This document shows positions 37,601 to 50,100 of a stretch of DNA of 64,000 nucleotides, one piece after another; position 1 is the first letter of the stretch, and every line of letters begins with the position of its first letter. Origin of the DNA: Bagarius yarrelli (lineage: Eukaryota > Chordata > Actinopteri > Siluriformes > Sisoridae). The DNA is taken from assembly GCA_005784505.1 (NCBI GenBank), contig VCAZ01000008.1, positions 7,520,763 through 7,584,762 on the forward strand. Direction: 5' to 3'. Made by a program: the position numbers and the translations under genes. The notes beneath the pieces were generated by a model. The model was not told the origin of the DNA. It made no database searches and saw only the letters and a program-made list of their open reading frames with translations.

Positions 37601-40600
37601 GTCGTCTTAAAACCATTCGAGCCAACAATTAGCAACACACACTCCATTAATAACTCGTACTAGATAGAAAGTCTGAATGCAACATTAACCTCCTTCAGTT
37701 TTATTCCCTTTATCATGTCTCTCAGACACATAGTGCCAGAGATCAGACAATGGATGAACGAGACAGACGAAAGAGTGGTGTGTCATAAAAAATGCAAATT
37801 TCTTCTCAAGGATGCTTATCGAACTTTACCACAAATTCTAACACTGTTTTGCAATCGAGAGTCTTTAAAATACTCTAGTTTGCTTTTTAGTGCCCTAACT
37901 AGTGAACAGAGGGGTTAATTTGGACGCAGCCCAGAAGTAAATTTTTTCGACACACTGGATTTCATTTCTAATATATTCTAATATTTATTTCTAGCATGAA
38001 TTATACTATTGTATGTGTATCGCTAATCAACCTCCGAGATGAACAATGAATTGGCTTTAATTGATGTATTGAAATAAATAAAGCAGGAAGTAAAATGGCT
38101 GTGAGTACCTCACATCGTTCATTCATGGACATCATTGCTTACCTTGTTGTACTCTACATGCAGCTTCTCCTGCTCGCTCTCCAGCTTGTCTTTCAGGTTT
38201 TTCTGCTCCAAGATGTTGTCCTGGATCTGGATCATCCTCATGTTCCGCTCTGAATAGCAATGGACAGATACAGATCAATAAGGTGATGCTTATCTACTCA
38301 CGAATAAAGGAAAAAATGCACACGGGGAGAGAGAGAGAGAGAAAGAGAGAGAAAGAGTGCTGATTGAGGACAAGCCTCCCGCTGAAGCCTAATCGAGTGC
38401 GTGCCCAAGGTTAAACCGCACATCTGCTCTGAGCCTGGCTTGTTTGGAGGACGTGTGCCCTTCTGCGAGGCAACATACCGGGCGGAATGCGTATCTGGCC
38501 TGCCTGCTGCTTTACAGTGAGGGATGGCTATTACGACGGTTATGCGATCGTACGCAGCAGATGCCATTACATGTTTCTTTACCTACTGCTTTTAAATTAG
38601 TGAAGCAGCTGAAAGAAATGCAACAACACACTTCGTTCCTGTAACAAACATCAGCAGCGAAAATAAGACTGGAACCTTCTCGCTGATCGTATGCAGCTGA
38701 GGTCAGACTTCTAACAGCTGCATCATAAAAAGCTGTTTAGAACAATCGATTGAAAAGTTTACCAAAAAAAAATTGCAATTGGGGGGTTGCTTAGGGGACC
38801 AATGGTGGTGCTGGAAATCGAACCCTGGTCTTCAAATTAGCTGTCCAACACCTTAACCACTGCGCTGTCATTACCCTCTAAAAATATAAATGCTACCATG
38901 ATCAATTAAAAAGGAATAAACCCTGCAGGAGATCCTAAAATTAATAAAAACACAAACAGGGGACTTGGGGGGCTTCGAACAAACACAAGACTCATGAAAA
39001 CACCAGGGTGTGTAAAAGTTTTAAACTTATTTGTGTAAATTCAGCTATTGTGTAATATATTTAAATCTATATTATATCTAGCTGTGCAATGGATCAGAGT
39101 CTGGACAGTGGTTCCACCAGCCAGGTTTATAATAATGCTCTGTAAGATCTTCTTGTTTCTATAGTAACATATTACACATGGATGTTCCATAAAAAAACAA
39201 CACTGGAAAAGCCTGTTGTCCTTTGCAGAAGATATGGAAGGTTAATACATTTAAGGGCAAGTCGGAAGAGCTTTATAAAAGCAGAAAAGGCATCAGCATG
39301 AAGCATTTTCAGTGGGGACATGTTTTTCTTTTCATATTTCAGCCAACTGAAAGAAAAAAAACCCAAACTGGTAAACCACCATTTACAGCTTGTATAACAT
39401 GAGTAATAACAGGAACCAACTAGTTCAAGGCTTTAAATATATTCCAAGACATTAATAGTAACTCCAAATGGATAGAAATTACAGCTCTGTAAATTCACAT
39501 ACTTCCCTACTATATAGTATGTGAGAGATTATTAATAGATTAAATAGATTTTTTTTTATGTCGGTATATACTGTAATATGTAAAAGTTTATCATTTGCAC
39601 ATTGTTTTATGGTCTGTGACCGTGTAACCATTTCGAACCACTTTAAAGCGTTTAGGAACAAAAAACAGCAACGTTTGTAGCTTTAACAAAAATAAATTGT
39701 ACTTAATTTATACAGTGTGATGTTACAGTTAATTATTCGATTTCTCTATCTCAATCTCCAAAGAAACATCAAACAATATTTCATTTACGTCTTTGTTCTA
39801 TTGTATTTGTGTATGATTGTAATTTGTGTTATGTTTTATGCGGACGCACTCCCTTACAAAATTACTAGTCATTCTGAAATAATTTATTCAAGTCATCGGA
39901 TTATTTTTTTTTCATACTGCAATATATATATCGCAGTAATACTAATTAAATATCACAATGTCAGATTTTCCCCAATATCGTGCTTGTCCTAGGGGGAAGT
40001 GGTACCACAGTGGCAAAGGTTTTGGACTGCTAATTGAAAGATCATGGTTTGATTCCCAGCACTACCAGGTTGCCACTGTTGGACCCCTAAGCAACACCTT
40101 AAGCCATAATTGCTGAGTTGGATAAAAGAGATGAATGTAAGTCCGTCCAAATGCTGTAAATGTAATGTAAAATGTAGTTATTGGATCATACCGAGGTAGT
40201 AGTTGACGAAATCAGCGGTGAGGGCGGGTTGTTTGTGTTTGCGGCGTCCGTCCAGGCTGGCGTTGGCGTCTGCAGTGTCGGTGGCGAACACGTCCGTACT
40301 GATGCCCATGAGCTCGGCTTTGCGCAAGAGCTTTCTCACGGCCGAGGCGCTGGAGGTGAGCGGACGAGGGAGCTTCTCGCGTGGTACCCACGCTTGAGGA
40401 CGTGCGTTCCGTGACACTTCTGCCTTCGCTCGGTACTGCTGCAACCGTGCGCTGATCCTCGCCTGGCAATGAAAAACAACAAAAAACAGATAAATTTAGC
40501 CCTAGCTGTCGAAAGCTTCTTAATAGTGTCTTATTTTTAGAAAATATGACTAATGATAATATAACTATAATATATCCTACAGAGAAACAGGAAGTCACAG

Positions 40601-43600
40601 AATCCTACAGAATCCAAGTATTAGAAACGTATATATGCAACTTATCATTTTACTAAACTTTTAATAACATTTACATAAATACAGATGCTTTTTAGTGTAA
40701 AGTCATCTGACAAGAGACCCAGGACAAGAGAAATCTTAAGGAATAATCACTTTTAAGCCATAAGCATTGAAAGACACCTGAGCTTCAGGAGTCAGTTGCT
40801 TTTCTCTCTCATGCAGTGATACTTTGCAGTATGACTGAAGCGCCAGGTAGTTCTTCCTCTTCCACTTCCTGTCAAAGCGGTCGGCGTGCTGCTTACAGTA
40901 GGCGAAGAACGGGTCGGCTATATCCTGCAAACGAGTGAGACCGGGATCTTAGTCATAATGTCAGACTGTATGACAGATGAAAAGCATCAGATATGGAGAC
41001 AAACAAGAAGATTTTGTCTGTAGTTTTCTTATCAGTTTAGTAAACAGTGTACTGGTCAAATGGTAGCTAGAAGCAAACAAAAACAACCACTAGCGTTAAT
41101 TTTGTTTATGATATCAATTAATGATTAAAACAGAAAAAGAAAAAGACGACGTACGCGGAGCAAGTCATGGATGGGCAAATAAAGACGCAATGGACTACCA
41201 ATTTTACAGAGCAAAATGAGGTCATTTGGTTATTTATATTAAAACACTGTTTCCTAATAAATAACCTAAAGTAAAGTTTATGTTGTAGCTTAAGGTTTTT
41301 TGAATAATAACATCAAAGGTGGGTAATTGCCCTAATCAGGTTTGGTCATAGAAGTGGTCACACCGCAGGAAAGAGTTCGATATCTTCCGACTGCTAGAAT
41401 GATAACAAAGAAAAAAAAAAGAAGATCGCAACAGCAATCAATCGTTCAAAGACGACAAATTTTAGCGTAGGATCCTAGGAAACTTTTAGGATTCCGAAAC
41501 TTGTCTCAGACGACCAAATCGTAGCCAAAAGCGCAGCTTGTCCTTGCCATAAGGCAGATTTAGAAGCTCCGTTTCTAATCATATCTGCAGACTGACGTAA
41601 AGGGCACGGAGAAGCCTGTAATGCAGGGGTACAGATTTAAAATTCACGATCAGGAACATTTGAAATACCACATGTCCTCTTTTATTCCTCAATATTGTTC
41701 CAACATGACGATTTCTTCGGATTTTATTTTGTGTCCTCCAATTCTGCCATCCCTGATAATCCTAATGTATAGCTTTCATTACTGAGTTGGAGGGGAGATA
41801 GATAGGAATATCTATGTCATCCTAGCTCTAGTGCTAACGACATCCTGAGTTCTAGACTGGGGTCTGCGTCCGTGCAGATAACTGGTGACGAATACTCTAT
41901 GACAACAAGCCTGTAAATTTCCTCACTTTAGAGGCTGGGGGCGTTTTAGTGCGGACGTGAACTTTTGAGCTGCACGGAACGAGCACGTAGGAACCGACGG
42001 AAAACTGCTTGGGCTGATTCATGTCTTGGCTTAAAGACAGTAGGCATTTTCTCCTTCACTATTACACACACATACTCAAATACTCCCCCGAGGTTGCAGG
42101 AAGAGCTGCCATTTTGTAGGCGTGCATGGCTGAAGAACCGCTTAAGCTTAAAGAATCCTCCGGGATGCTATCAGCACGCTTACCTTTTGATACGGGGCCC
42201 TTTTCGCACAGCTGACTGGATTAAGTAGATTGTGGCAAGTAGGCACTTTGCCCAAGTGTTTATCAGCACAAGACGTCACCTTTAACACAGAGTCACTCAG
42301 ATATGGGCTGCAAATTTCAGTCACAAGACTCGAGGAGCTGAGACTATACTAATATTGAGGGGTTTTTTTCTCTCTTTCTTTAGAGCTATTTTAGTTTTAT
42401 AATATTATAATAATATAATTTTAGAATATAGAAATACAAGTACATATGTGGCATGTGAAGAACATCTCTAGTGTCCACTTAGAATAAATATTCCCTTAAA
42501 AGACACTTCAGCATATCCACATATGAATGCTTTATCCGTTAATAAACAGCACACAATTTACCCCCTCCAAAAGAACAAACATCAATCTATAAGATGTTTC
42601 CATTCAGTCTAAATAAAAGAATTATTTAAGTTTGATAAAAATAAGATCATAAATTTTAGATGTTAAATAATAATTAGGGTTGCAAACTAGCAGAAGATTT
42701 CTGGGTAAATTTCCTAAGGAACGTCATCTCGCAAAAACTTGGAACTATTCCACGTTAGGTACTAGGGATGCACCGATACCATTTTTTAAGGACCAAGTAC
42801 GATTAGCGATATTTCCTCCCCCCGGTACTCGCCGATACCGATACCTGTAGGTTTTTGGGATGTGGATTTATTTGTATGGCTCTCTTGCCTTGTTCTCTCA
42901 TCTTGCAAGGGTTTGCTGCTAATGGAAAAGTCTCAGTCATTACTTTTGTGTCTAAATTTCTAATGCTATTAAATAACCTTGTAGTATTAAAAATACTCAT
43001 TTTTATACCTCTTAATAATTATTTGAATATTTATCTTAATATTTATTTAGTTGACGCTGCTGCTGGAATCTGTGCGCACTGAAACTTCAGTCAATGACAT
43101 CAACAAGAGGTTTTGGTCTTTGAAATCGGAGTGTATGAGCAGGACCAGGACAACATGAATTTAGTAGTAGTATATAGTATAGTATAGTATAGTATATTCA
43201 ATTCATTGTCATTGTGCAAGGTACATGTACAGAGCCAATGAAATGCAGTGTTTTTCGCATATTCCATCTTAGTAAGTTGGGGGTCAGAGTGCAGGGTCAG
43301 CTATGATACAGTGCCCCTGGAGCAGGAAGGGTTAAGGGTCTTCAGATTAACAACTCAGCACCTTAACCATTTGAGCCACCCTGCCCCCTAAAGGAAGTTA
43401 AGCCTTAAATAAATTGCATATGCAAACAAATGTACAATTTTTATTTGGTCATATGGTGACATGCAAACAAACTAATACACATTTTTAACATGCCATTATA
43501 AGTGTATGTTCTAAAGTAATGCACAGTGCATGCAGAGGTGTGGCATTTATCTCTGCAGTGGCGTCTGCATGTGACTGAGAAATTTAACCAAAGTTGCATG

Positions 43601-46600
43601 TTTTTTTTTTGTTCTTTACCAAAATAACGCAAGATTTAAGTATTCTGTTATAGGCTAATGTGCAATTTAGCAAATTCTAAGTTTTTCCCCCCAATTATCC
43701 CCGTGAATTCCCATGGAAAGGTTCCAGCCTTGAAAATTCCAGGAAATTTCGCAAACCCCCTATTAAAAATAACCCATTTTGCAATAGTTATGTCTGTGAG
43801 AGCAAAGATTCATTCGGTAATCAGCATTTACTGTGAAGATAATGTGAATATAAAACTTGTGTGAAATAAAATGAACAATTTCGGAACTATTCTATAAATA
43901 GACTGCCATTATAAAAAAAATGAGCTCTGATTGTTTTTGTTATTTTTTCATATGAGCCATTAAGCATCCTGTGACACGAGAGATGACAAAAAAAATAATG
44001 CTGAATATAGTAATAAAAGAAACAGGCTCAAATTTAATTGTCTGGCCTCTGGTAAAACAAATAACATACGATCACTGATTGTTTTAATAGTAATTGATGA
44101 TTTGCTTTCAACACCATCACACTCTTTATCCTTCCTGTATTCCTGTGCTGGTGCCTGATTTTCTTTCCCGGCATGCTCGGATGGCAGAGACAGAGAGTGA
44201 ACTATCCGGTATGAAGCAAAGCTTTATAATAAAAAAAGACTCAGAACAGATTAGGGCAGTTTTATTAGCCTCCACACACAAAGACAGCAAACACAGCTAA
44301 CACACCTGGCTTTATCAAAAGAGGATAAAGGGTGATGGGCAAGACTGAAGTCATTAGAGTTTATCGGATACGGGAATTTATTTATTTAAAGAGTGCAGTT
44401 TTGTTTAAGTTGTGGATAAAAAAACCCCTTAAAGAACAGGGGGAAAAAAGAAGCTCTGCCCACACAGGGCAAAGGCAGAAATCAAATCCTTAGAAGAGAC
44501 AAACCACAATACCACTATACAGCCTGCAATAACCAATACCACTATACAGCCTGCAATAACCAATACCACTATACAGCCTGCAATAATTATTACCACTATA
44601 CAGCCTGCAATAACCAATACCACTATACAGCCTGCAATAACCAATACCACTATACAGCCTGCAATAATCAATACCACTATACAGCCTGCAATAATTATTA
44701 CCACTATACAGCCTGCAATAATTATTACCACTATACAGCCTGCAATAACCAATTACCAATACAGCAATACATATACAGCCTGCAATAACCAATACTAATA
44801 TAGCCTGCAATAAATACCAATACAATAACACTATACAATACCACTATAAGCCTGCAATAAACCTTATTACCACTATACAGCCAATACCACTACAGCAATA
44901 ACCATACCACTATACAGCCTGCAATACAATACCACTATACAGCCTGCAATAACCAATACCACTATACAGCCTGCAATACACAATACCACTATACAGCCTG
45001 CAAATAACCAATAGCCTATACAGCCTGCAATAACCAATACCACTATACAGCCTGCAATAATCATTACCACTATACAGCCTGCAATAACCAATACCACTAT
45101 ACAGCCTGCAATAATTATTACCACTATACAGCCTGCAATAACCATACCACTATTACCAATAAACCAATATACAGCCTGCAAAACCAATACCAATACATAC
45201 CACTATACAGCCTGCAATAACCAATACCACCATATACAGCCTGCAATAACCTACCAATTATTACCACTATACAGCCTGCAATAATTATTACCACTATACA
45301 GCCCTGCAATAACCAATACCACTATACAGCCTGCAATAATAATACCACTACAGCCTGCAATAATTATTTACCATACAGCACTATACAGCCTGCAATAATT
45401 AAACCACTATACAGCCTTGCAATACCACTATACAGCCTGCAATAATTAATACCACAGCCTACCAATACTACCAACAGCCTGCAATAGCCAATACCACTAT
45501 ACAGCCTGCACAATTATACACTACAGCACTATACAGCCTGCCACAATAATACCACTATACAGCCTGCAATAACCAATACCACTAAAATAAAACAATAATA
45601 CAGCCTGCATAACCAATACCACTATACAGCCTGCAACAATTACATTACCCTGCACAATATACCACAGCCTGCACTAACCAATACCACTATACAGCCTGCA
45701 ATATACCAATACCAATACCACTATACAGCCTGCAATAACCAAATAAATACCACTATACAGCCTGCAATAACCAATACCACTATACAATACCACCTATACA
45801 GGCCAATACACTACTGTCAATAACCAATACCACTATACAGTCCTGCAATAATTATTACCACTATACAGCCTGCATAACCAATACCACTATCACCTGCAAT
45901 AACCATACCACTATACAGCCTGCAATAAAATCCCATTACCACTATACAGCCTGCAATAATCCCCACCATACCACTATACAGCCTGCATAAAATACCAATA
46001 CCACTATACAGCCTGCAATAATTAATACCAATACTATACAGCCTGCAATAACCAATACCACTAATACAGCCTGCAATAACCAATACCACTATACAGCCTG
46101 CAATAATTAATACCACTATACAGCCTGCATAACCAATACCACTATAACAGCCTGCAATAATATTACCACTATCACGCCTGCAATAACCAATACCACTATA
46201 CAGCCTGCAATAATCACTCCACTATACAGCCTGCATATCAATACCAATATCTATACAGCCTGCAATAATCAATACCACTATACAGCCCTGCAATAATCCA
46301 GCCTACCACTATATAGCCTGCAATAACCATTACCACTATACAGCCTGCAATAACCAATACCACTATACAGCCTGCAATAACCAATACCACTATACAGCCT
46401 GCAATAACCAATACCACTATACAGCCTGCAATAACCAATACCACTATACAGCCTGCAATAACCAATACCTTACCACTATACACCTGCAATAACCATTACC
46501 ATACCCACTATACAGCCTGCAATAACCATTACCACTATACAGCCTGCATAACCAATAACACTATACAGCCTACAGCCTGCAATAACCAATACCACTATAC

Positions 46601-47034
46601 AGCCTGCAATAACCATCTATCTATCCATCTATCCACATATACAGACAATCGTTGATGGTTGCCTGTGCTGTTGACTGTGAGATACAAAAAAGTATATAAA
46701 AAAAACATATATATTTTTTAATTTTGGGCAGATAAAAATAAAAGCATAATATTATTGCAGCACCTATTTACAGCCACCACGCAGTTTGTGTTCACGACTG
46801 TTCGTGCCCAGATGCACACTTGTTTGGTTAGTGATGAAATCGTTCTGTTAAGCAACATTGTTGTGACTTTTTCATATCCTTTATTTGTTTTAAAGTGACT
46901 TTACATACTTTATAAACTTGCATACAGTAATCTTATAAACTACCAGGGGCGGAACACATCATAGGGGTTATACAATGCCTGTATCGACCCTCAATCAATA
47001 TTTCGACGTCCCGGTATATTTTGGCACATTTGAC

Positions 47035-47107
<73 letters not shown>

Positions 47108-50100
47108 GGGTAAAATGTAAAATACCAGAAATGTAAGTATGAATGCTTACTTCTTCTGCAGCTGCTTCAGACAGAAGCCCTTCACGCTGGGCACACGTCA
47201 CGTGGAAGTAGGAGCGGCACATACCGGCGTCGCAGCTGATACACACTCCCGTGCGGGCAAAGCGAGCATCCTCACACAGACTGCACTCCTAAAGCACCCC
47301 ACAACAAAAACAGACAGACACCCTATTAAAAATGCACCTCGAGCAAATGTGTTATTGTCAAATCTGACACGTTATTTATTAGAAAATATAATTAAACATT
47401 TTGTAAGAATTTAAAGAGTTTTGTGACCGGTGTTGGCAAAAACCACGGCTAATTTGGGAAAGTCAATCACTGAGCTCTGCGTGACAATTCCTCGAATCTT
47501 ATTATAAATTATGCGCATCAATTTTTTTATTACATAAATCCATTACAGATAAGCTGGACACACGGACTCTAAAAGCTTGCTCCTGTTCAGCACATGACGC
47601 AACAGAAGGTCACAATTTCCCAAAGCTGAAAACAAGTCAATTTCGAGAACTCTGAATTAGAATAATAATAGGCTTTTTCCCCAGCAATTCCCTTTCAAAT
47701 GTAAAGAACAAACCATTAAAGGACGACATTAAAGTGCTTTTAAAAGTAATTTGCGTTGCGGTATAACACCGTCTTCTGACTTCGCTGACCCTAAAACTTG
47801 CTTTTAGGTAAAGTAAATGTCAAAATGCTTCAAATTCTTTGGATGACTGCGCAGACAGTAGTAGTGGCATGATTATGAAACTTTTATGAGTGGTTGAAGC
47901 AGACAGTATGATGCTGCTTGCGCACCGGGTTAGTCTGGATTCCCACCTCAACTTGGCGTCCTAAAATCGGGTTCATGGAATCTGACTCACGTGATTTATT
48001 TAAACAGTTTTCATTATATGCACGAAAGTGTTAGGAAAACTATCTATTCATCTTTCTGTCCATCTATCCATCCGTCTACCAATCCAGCCATTCATTCATC
48101 CATCCGTCTATCTATCCATCCATCCGTCTACCATCCGTCTACCAGTATTTACAGTATCTATCTATCTATCTATCTCTAGTATCCATCCATCTATCCATCC
48201 ATCCATCTACAGTATCTATCTACAGTATCTATCTACAGTATCTATCTATCCATCTATCTATCTATCTATCTATCTACAGTATCCATCCATCCATCTTACC
48301 TACCAAAACCAGTTAAGATATAATAGAAGTCGTTTGTATTGTTTGTTGTATTAGTAATAAACATTATAAAATACATAAAACGTTCTATAAATGATAAAAA
48401 TTGAAAGATCGGCAGGTTAAGGTGTTGTCTTGGGGACCAGAAGGTCATGAGTACAATCTCCTAGAACACTAATGTTGGGTACCTATCGGAGTATCCTATT
48501 GGATCAGTATTTTCCTAGGGTGTGCGGTGTGTTAGGAGTAACTGAATTTGTTTGGAAGAACGTCAGAGGCGTCACCATCGCTAATCTGTTGAATATCAGT
48601 AATCCTGATGTGTGGGGAAACCTCGAGGACAAATGCGTGTACGATCTGGAGATTATCACATAAAAAATAACAGTATCCAATCAGAAATCAGGAATCGAGT
48701 TGACAAAAGACAGAGCATAACAAACTCAGTCATGGCGCAGCATAAAGTTAAATGGACTTCACCCAAACCCTTTTATTTTTTTTCTGTTAAATTTTTGTCA
48801 AAATTGTCCCAAACACCATCATCTGTGTTCACACTCGGAATTCTGTTTAAAAATCTGTTGCTGTGTTGTGTGCTGTCGTAGTCACATAACACGCTAGAAC
48901 AGCAAAACAGTTACATCTGGAATATTCTCTCGCACTCGCTCACACACTCGCACTCGCTCACACACTCGCACTCGCTCACACTCGCAACACCGCAGCACAC
49001 ACTCGCACATCACTCGCTCACACGCGCACTCGCACTCGCACTCGCTCACCACTCGCACTCGCACTCGCTCACACACGCATCTCGCACTCGCTCACTCGCT
49101 CACACACTCGCACTCACTCGTCACACTCGCTCACACCACACTCGCACTCGCACTCGCTCACACACCTCGCAAGCGCACTCGCTCACACACTCGCACTCGC
49201 ACTCGCTCACACACACGCTCGCACTCGCACTCGCACTCGCTCACACACTCGCTCACTCACACACTCGCACTCGCTCACACACTCGCACTCGCTCACACAC
49301 TCGCACTCGCTCACACACTCGCACTCGCACACTCGCTAACTCATTTGCTCGCACTCGCTCGCTCACACTCTCGCTCGCTCACTACTCTCGCTCGCTCTCA
49401 CACTCTCGCTCACACTCGCTCGCTCACACTCCCTCCTCGCTCACCTCTCCCGCACCCTCCTCCCTCACCCTCACTCACCCCCTCACTCTCCCTCACTCTC
49501 CCGCACCCTTCCTCACTCTCCCTCACTGTCTCTCTTTCTCTCTCACTCTCTGCCAAATGCCAAAAACATAAATGTAAAAAAAGAATTGTTTAAATAATTG
49601 ATTTAACCGATGTTATGAAACTGCTTTAACCCTTTATTGTCTTCTTTATAAATTATGCAGAAATAGTTTTTTCTGGTTTAACATTTTGTGCACCTGATTG
49701 ACCTGTTTTAAAGCATAAAATAAAAAAAAATGACCCAATTCTGAATTGTTACATAGGAAAAAAAAAACTTTTTTAAAGAAATATAATTAACTTGCTTCCT
49801 AAGAAAACAAAATTACCATCAAACAAAATACAATTAAAGCCAAAAAACTGACCTTTGTATTTTTCTAAAAGCCACCAGTTTGCCGCTACTCACCTTGGCA
49901 CCGTACTTTGTATAGTTCATTTCTGTTAGCGTTACAGGCCGCAGTTTGTCGATGTCTCCGAACGCCACTCCCGGAACGTACAGCGCACACACAACATGCA
50001 CCCACCTTTAGAAAGAACGTGGTCACATGGGCCATAGTTAGTCTGATAAACCGCTTTTATTATTCACATTTTTAATTCCTAAAAACACTAAAAAATAGTT

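Larger units (their letters stand above)
34585..38142 (-). other. Intron, 3.6 kb
   Basis: Very AT-rich at 34850-35560. Contains (CA)n next to the exon, (GT)n at 35857, a 27-bp tandem duplication (34702-34753), a repeat around 36900-37030, and a SINE fragment (37045-37147). No exon recognised. Confidence 0.8.
38250..40191 (-). other. Intron, 1.9 kb
   Basis: Contains a short (GA)n at about 38330-38357, SINE fragments (38780-38880, 39990-40170), and a MITE-like fragment at 39485-39530. Otherwise AT-rich without recognised features. Confidence 0.8.
40925..47150 (-). other. Intron, 6.2 kb
   Basis: Contains MITE-like pieces (42690-43180, 43640-43770), a tRNA-derived repeat (43170-43390), a 2.1-kb 27-bp minisatellite (44506-46615), and a TA palindrome (47033-47112). 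The stretch at 41300-42350 is of mixed composition with nothing recognised. Confidence 0.8.
47289..49893 (-). other. Intron, 2.6 kb
   Basis: Contains tetranucleotide repeats (48040-48297), a SINE fragment near 48415-48470, and a 0.6-kb CTCGCTCACA-type repeat (48926-49550). Open frames at 48470-48880 do not match any family I know. Confidence 0.8.

Noticed and set aside
44429..46489. Repeated hydrophobic IAGCIVVLV-type protein frames
   Set aside because: The 27-bp unit is a multiple of three and lacks stops in these frames. Frames break whenever the unit is shortened, and more than one frame is open.
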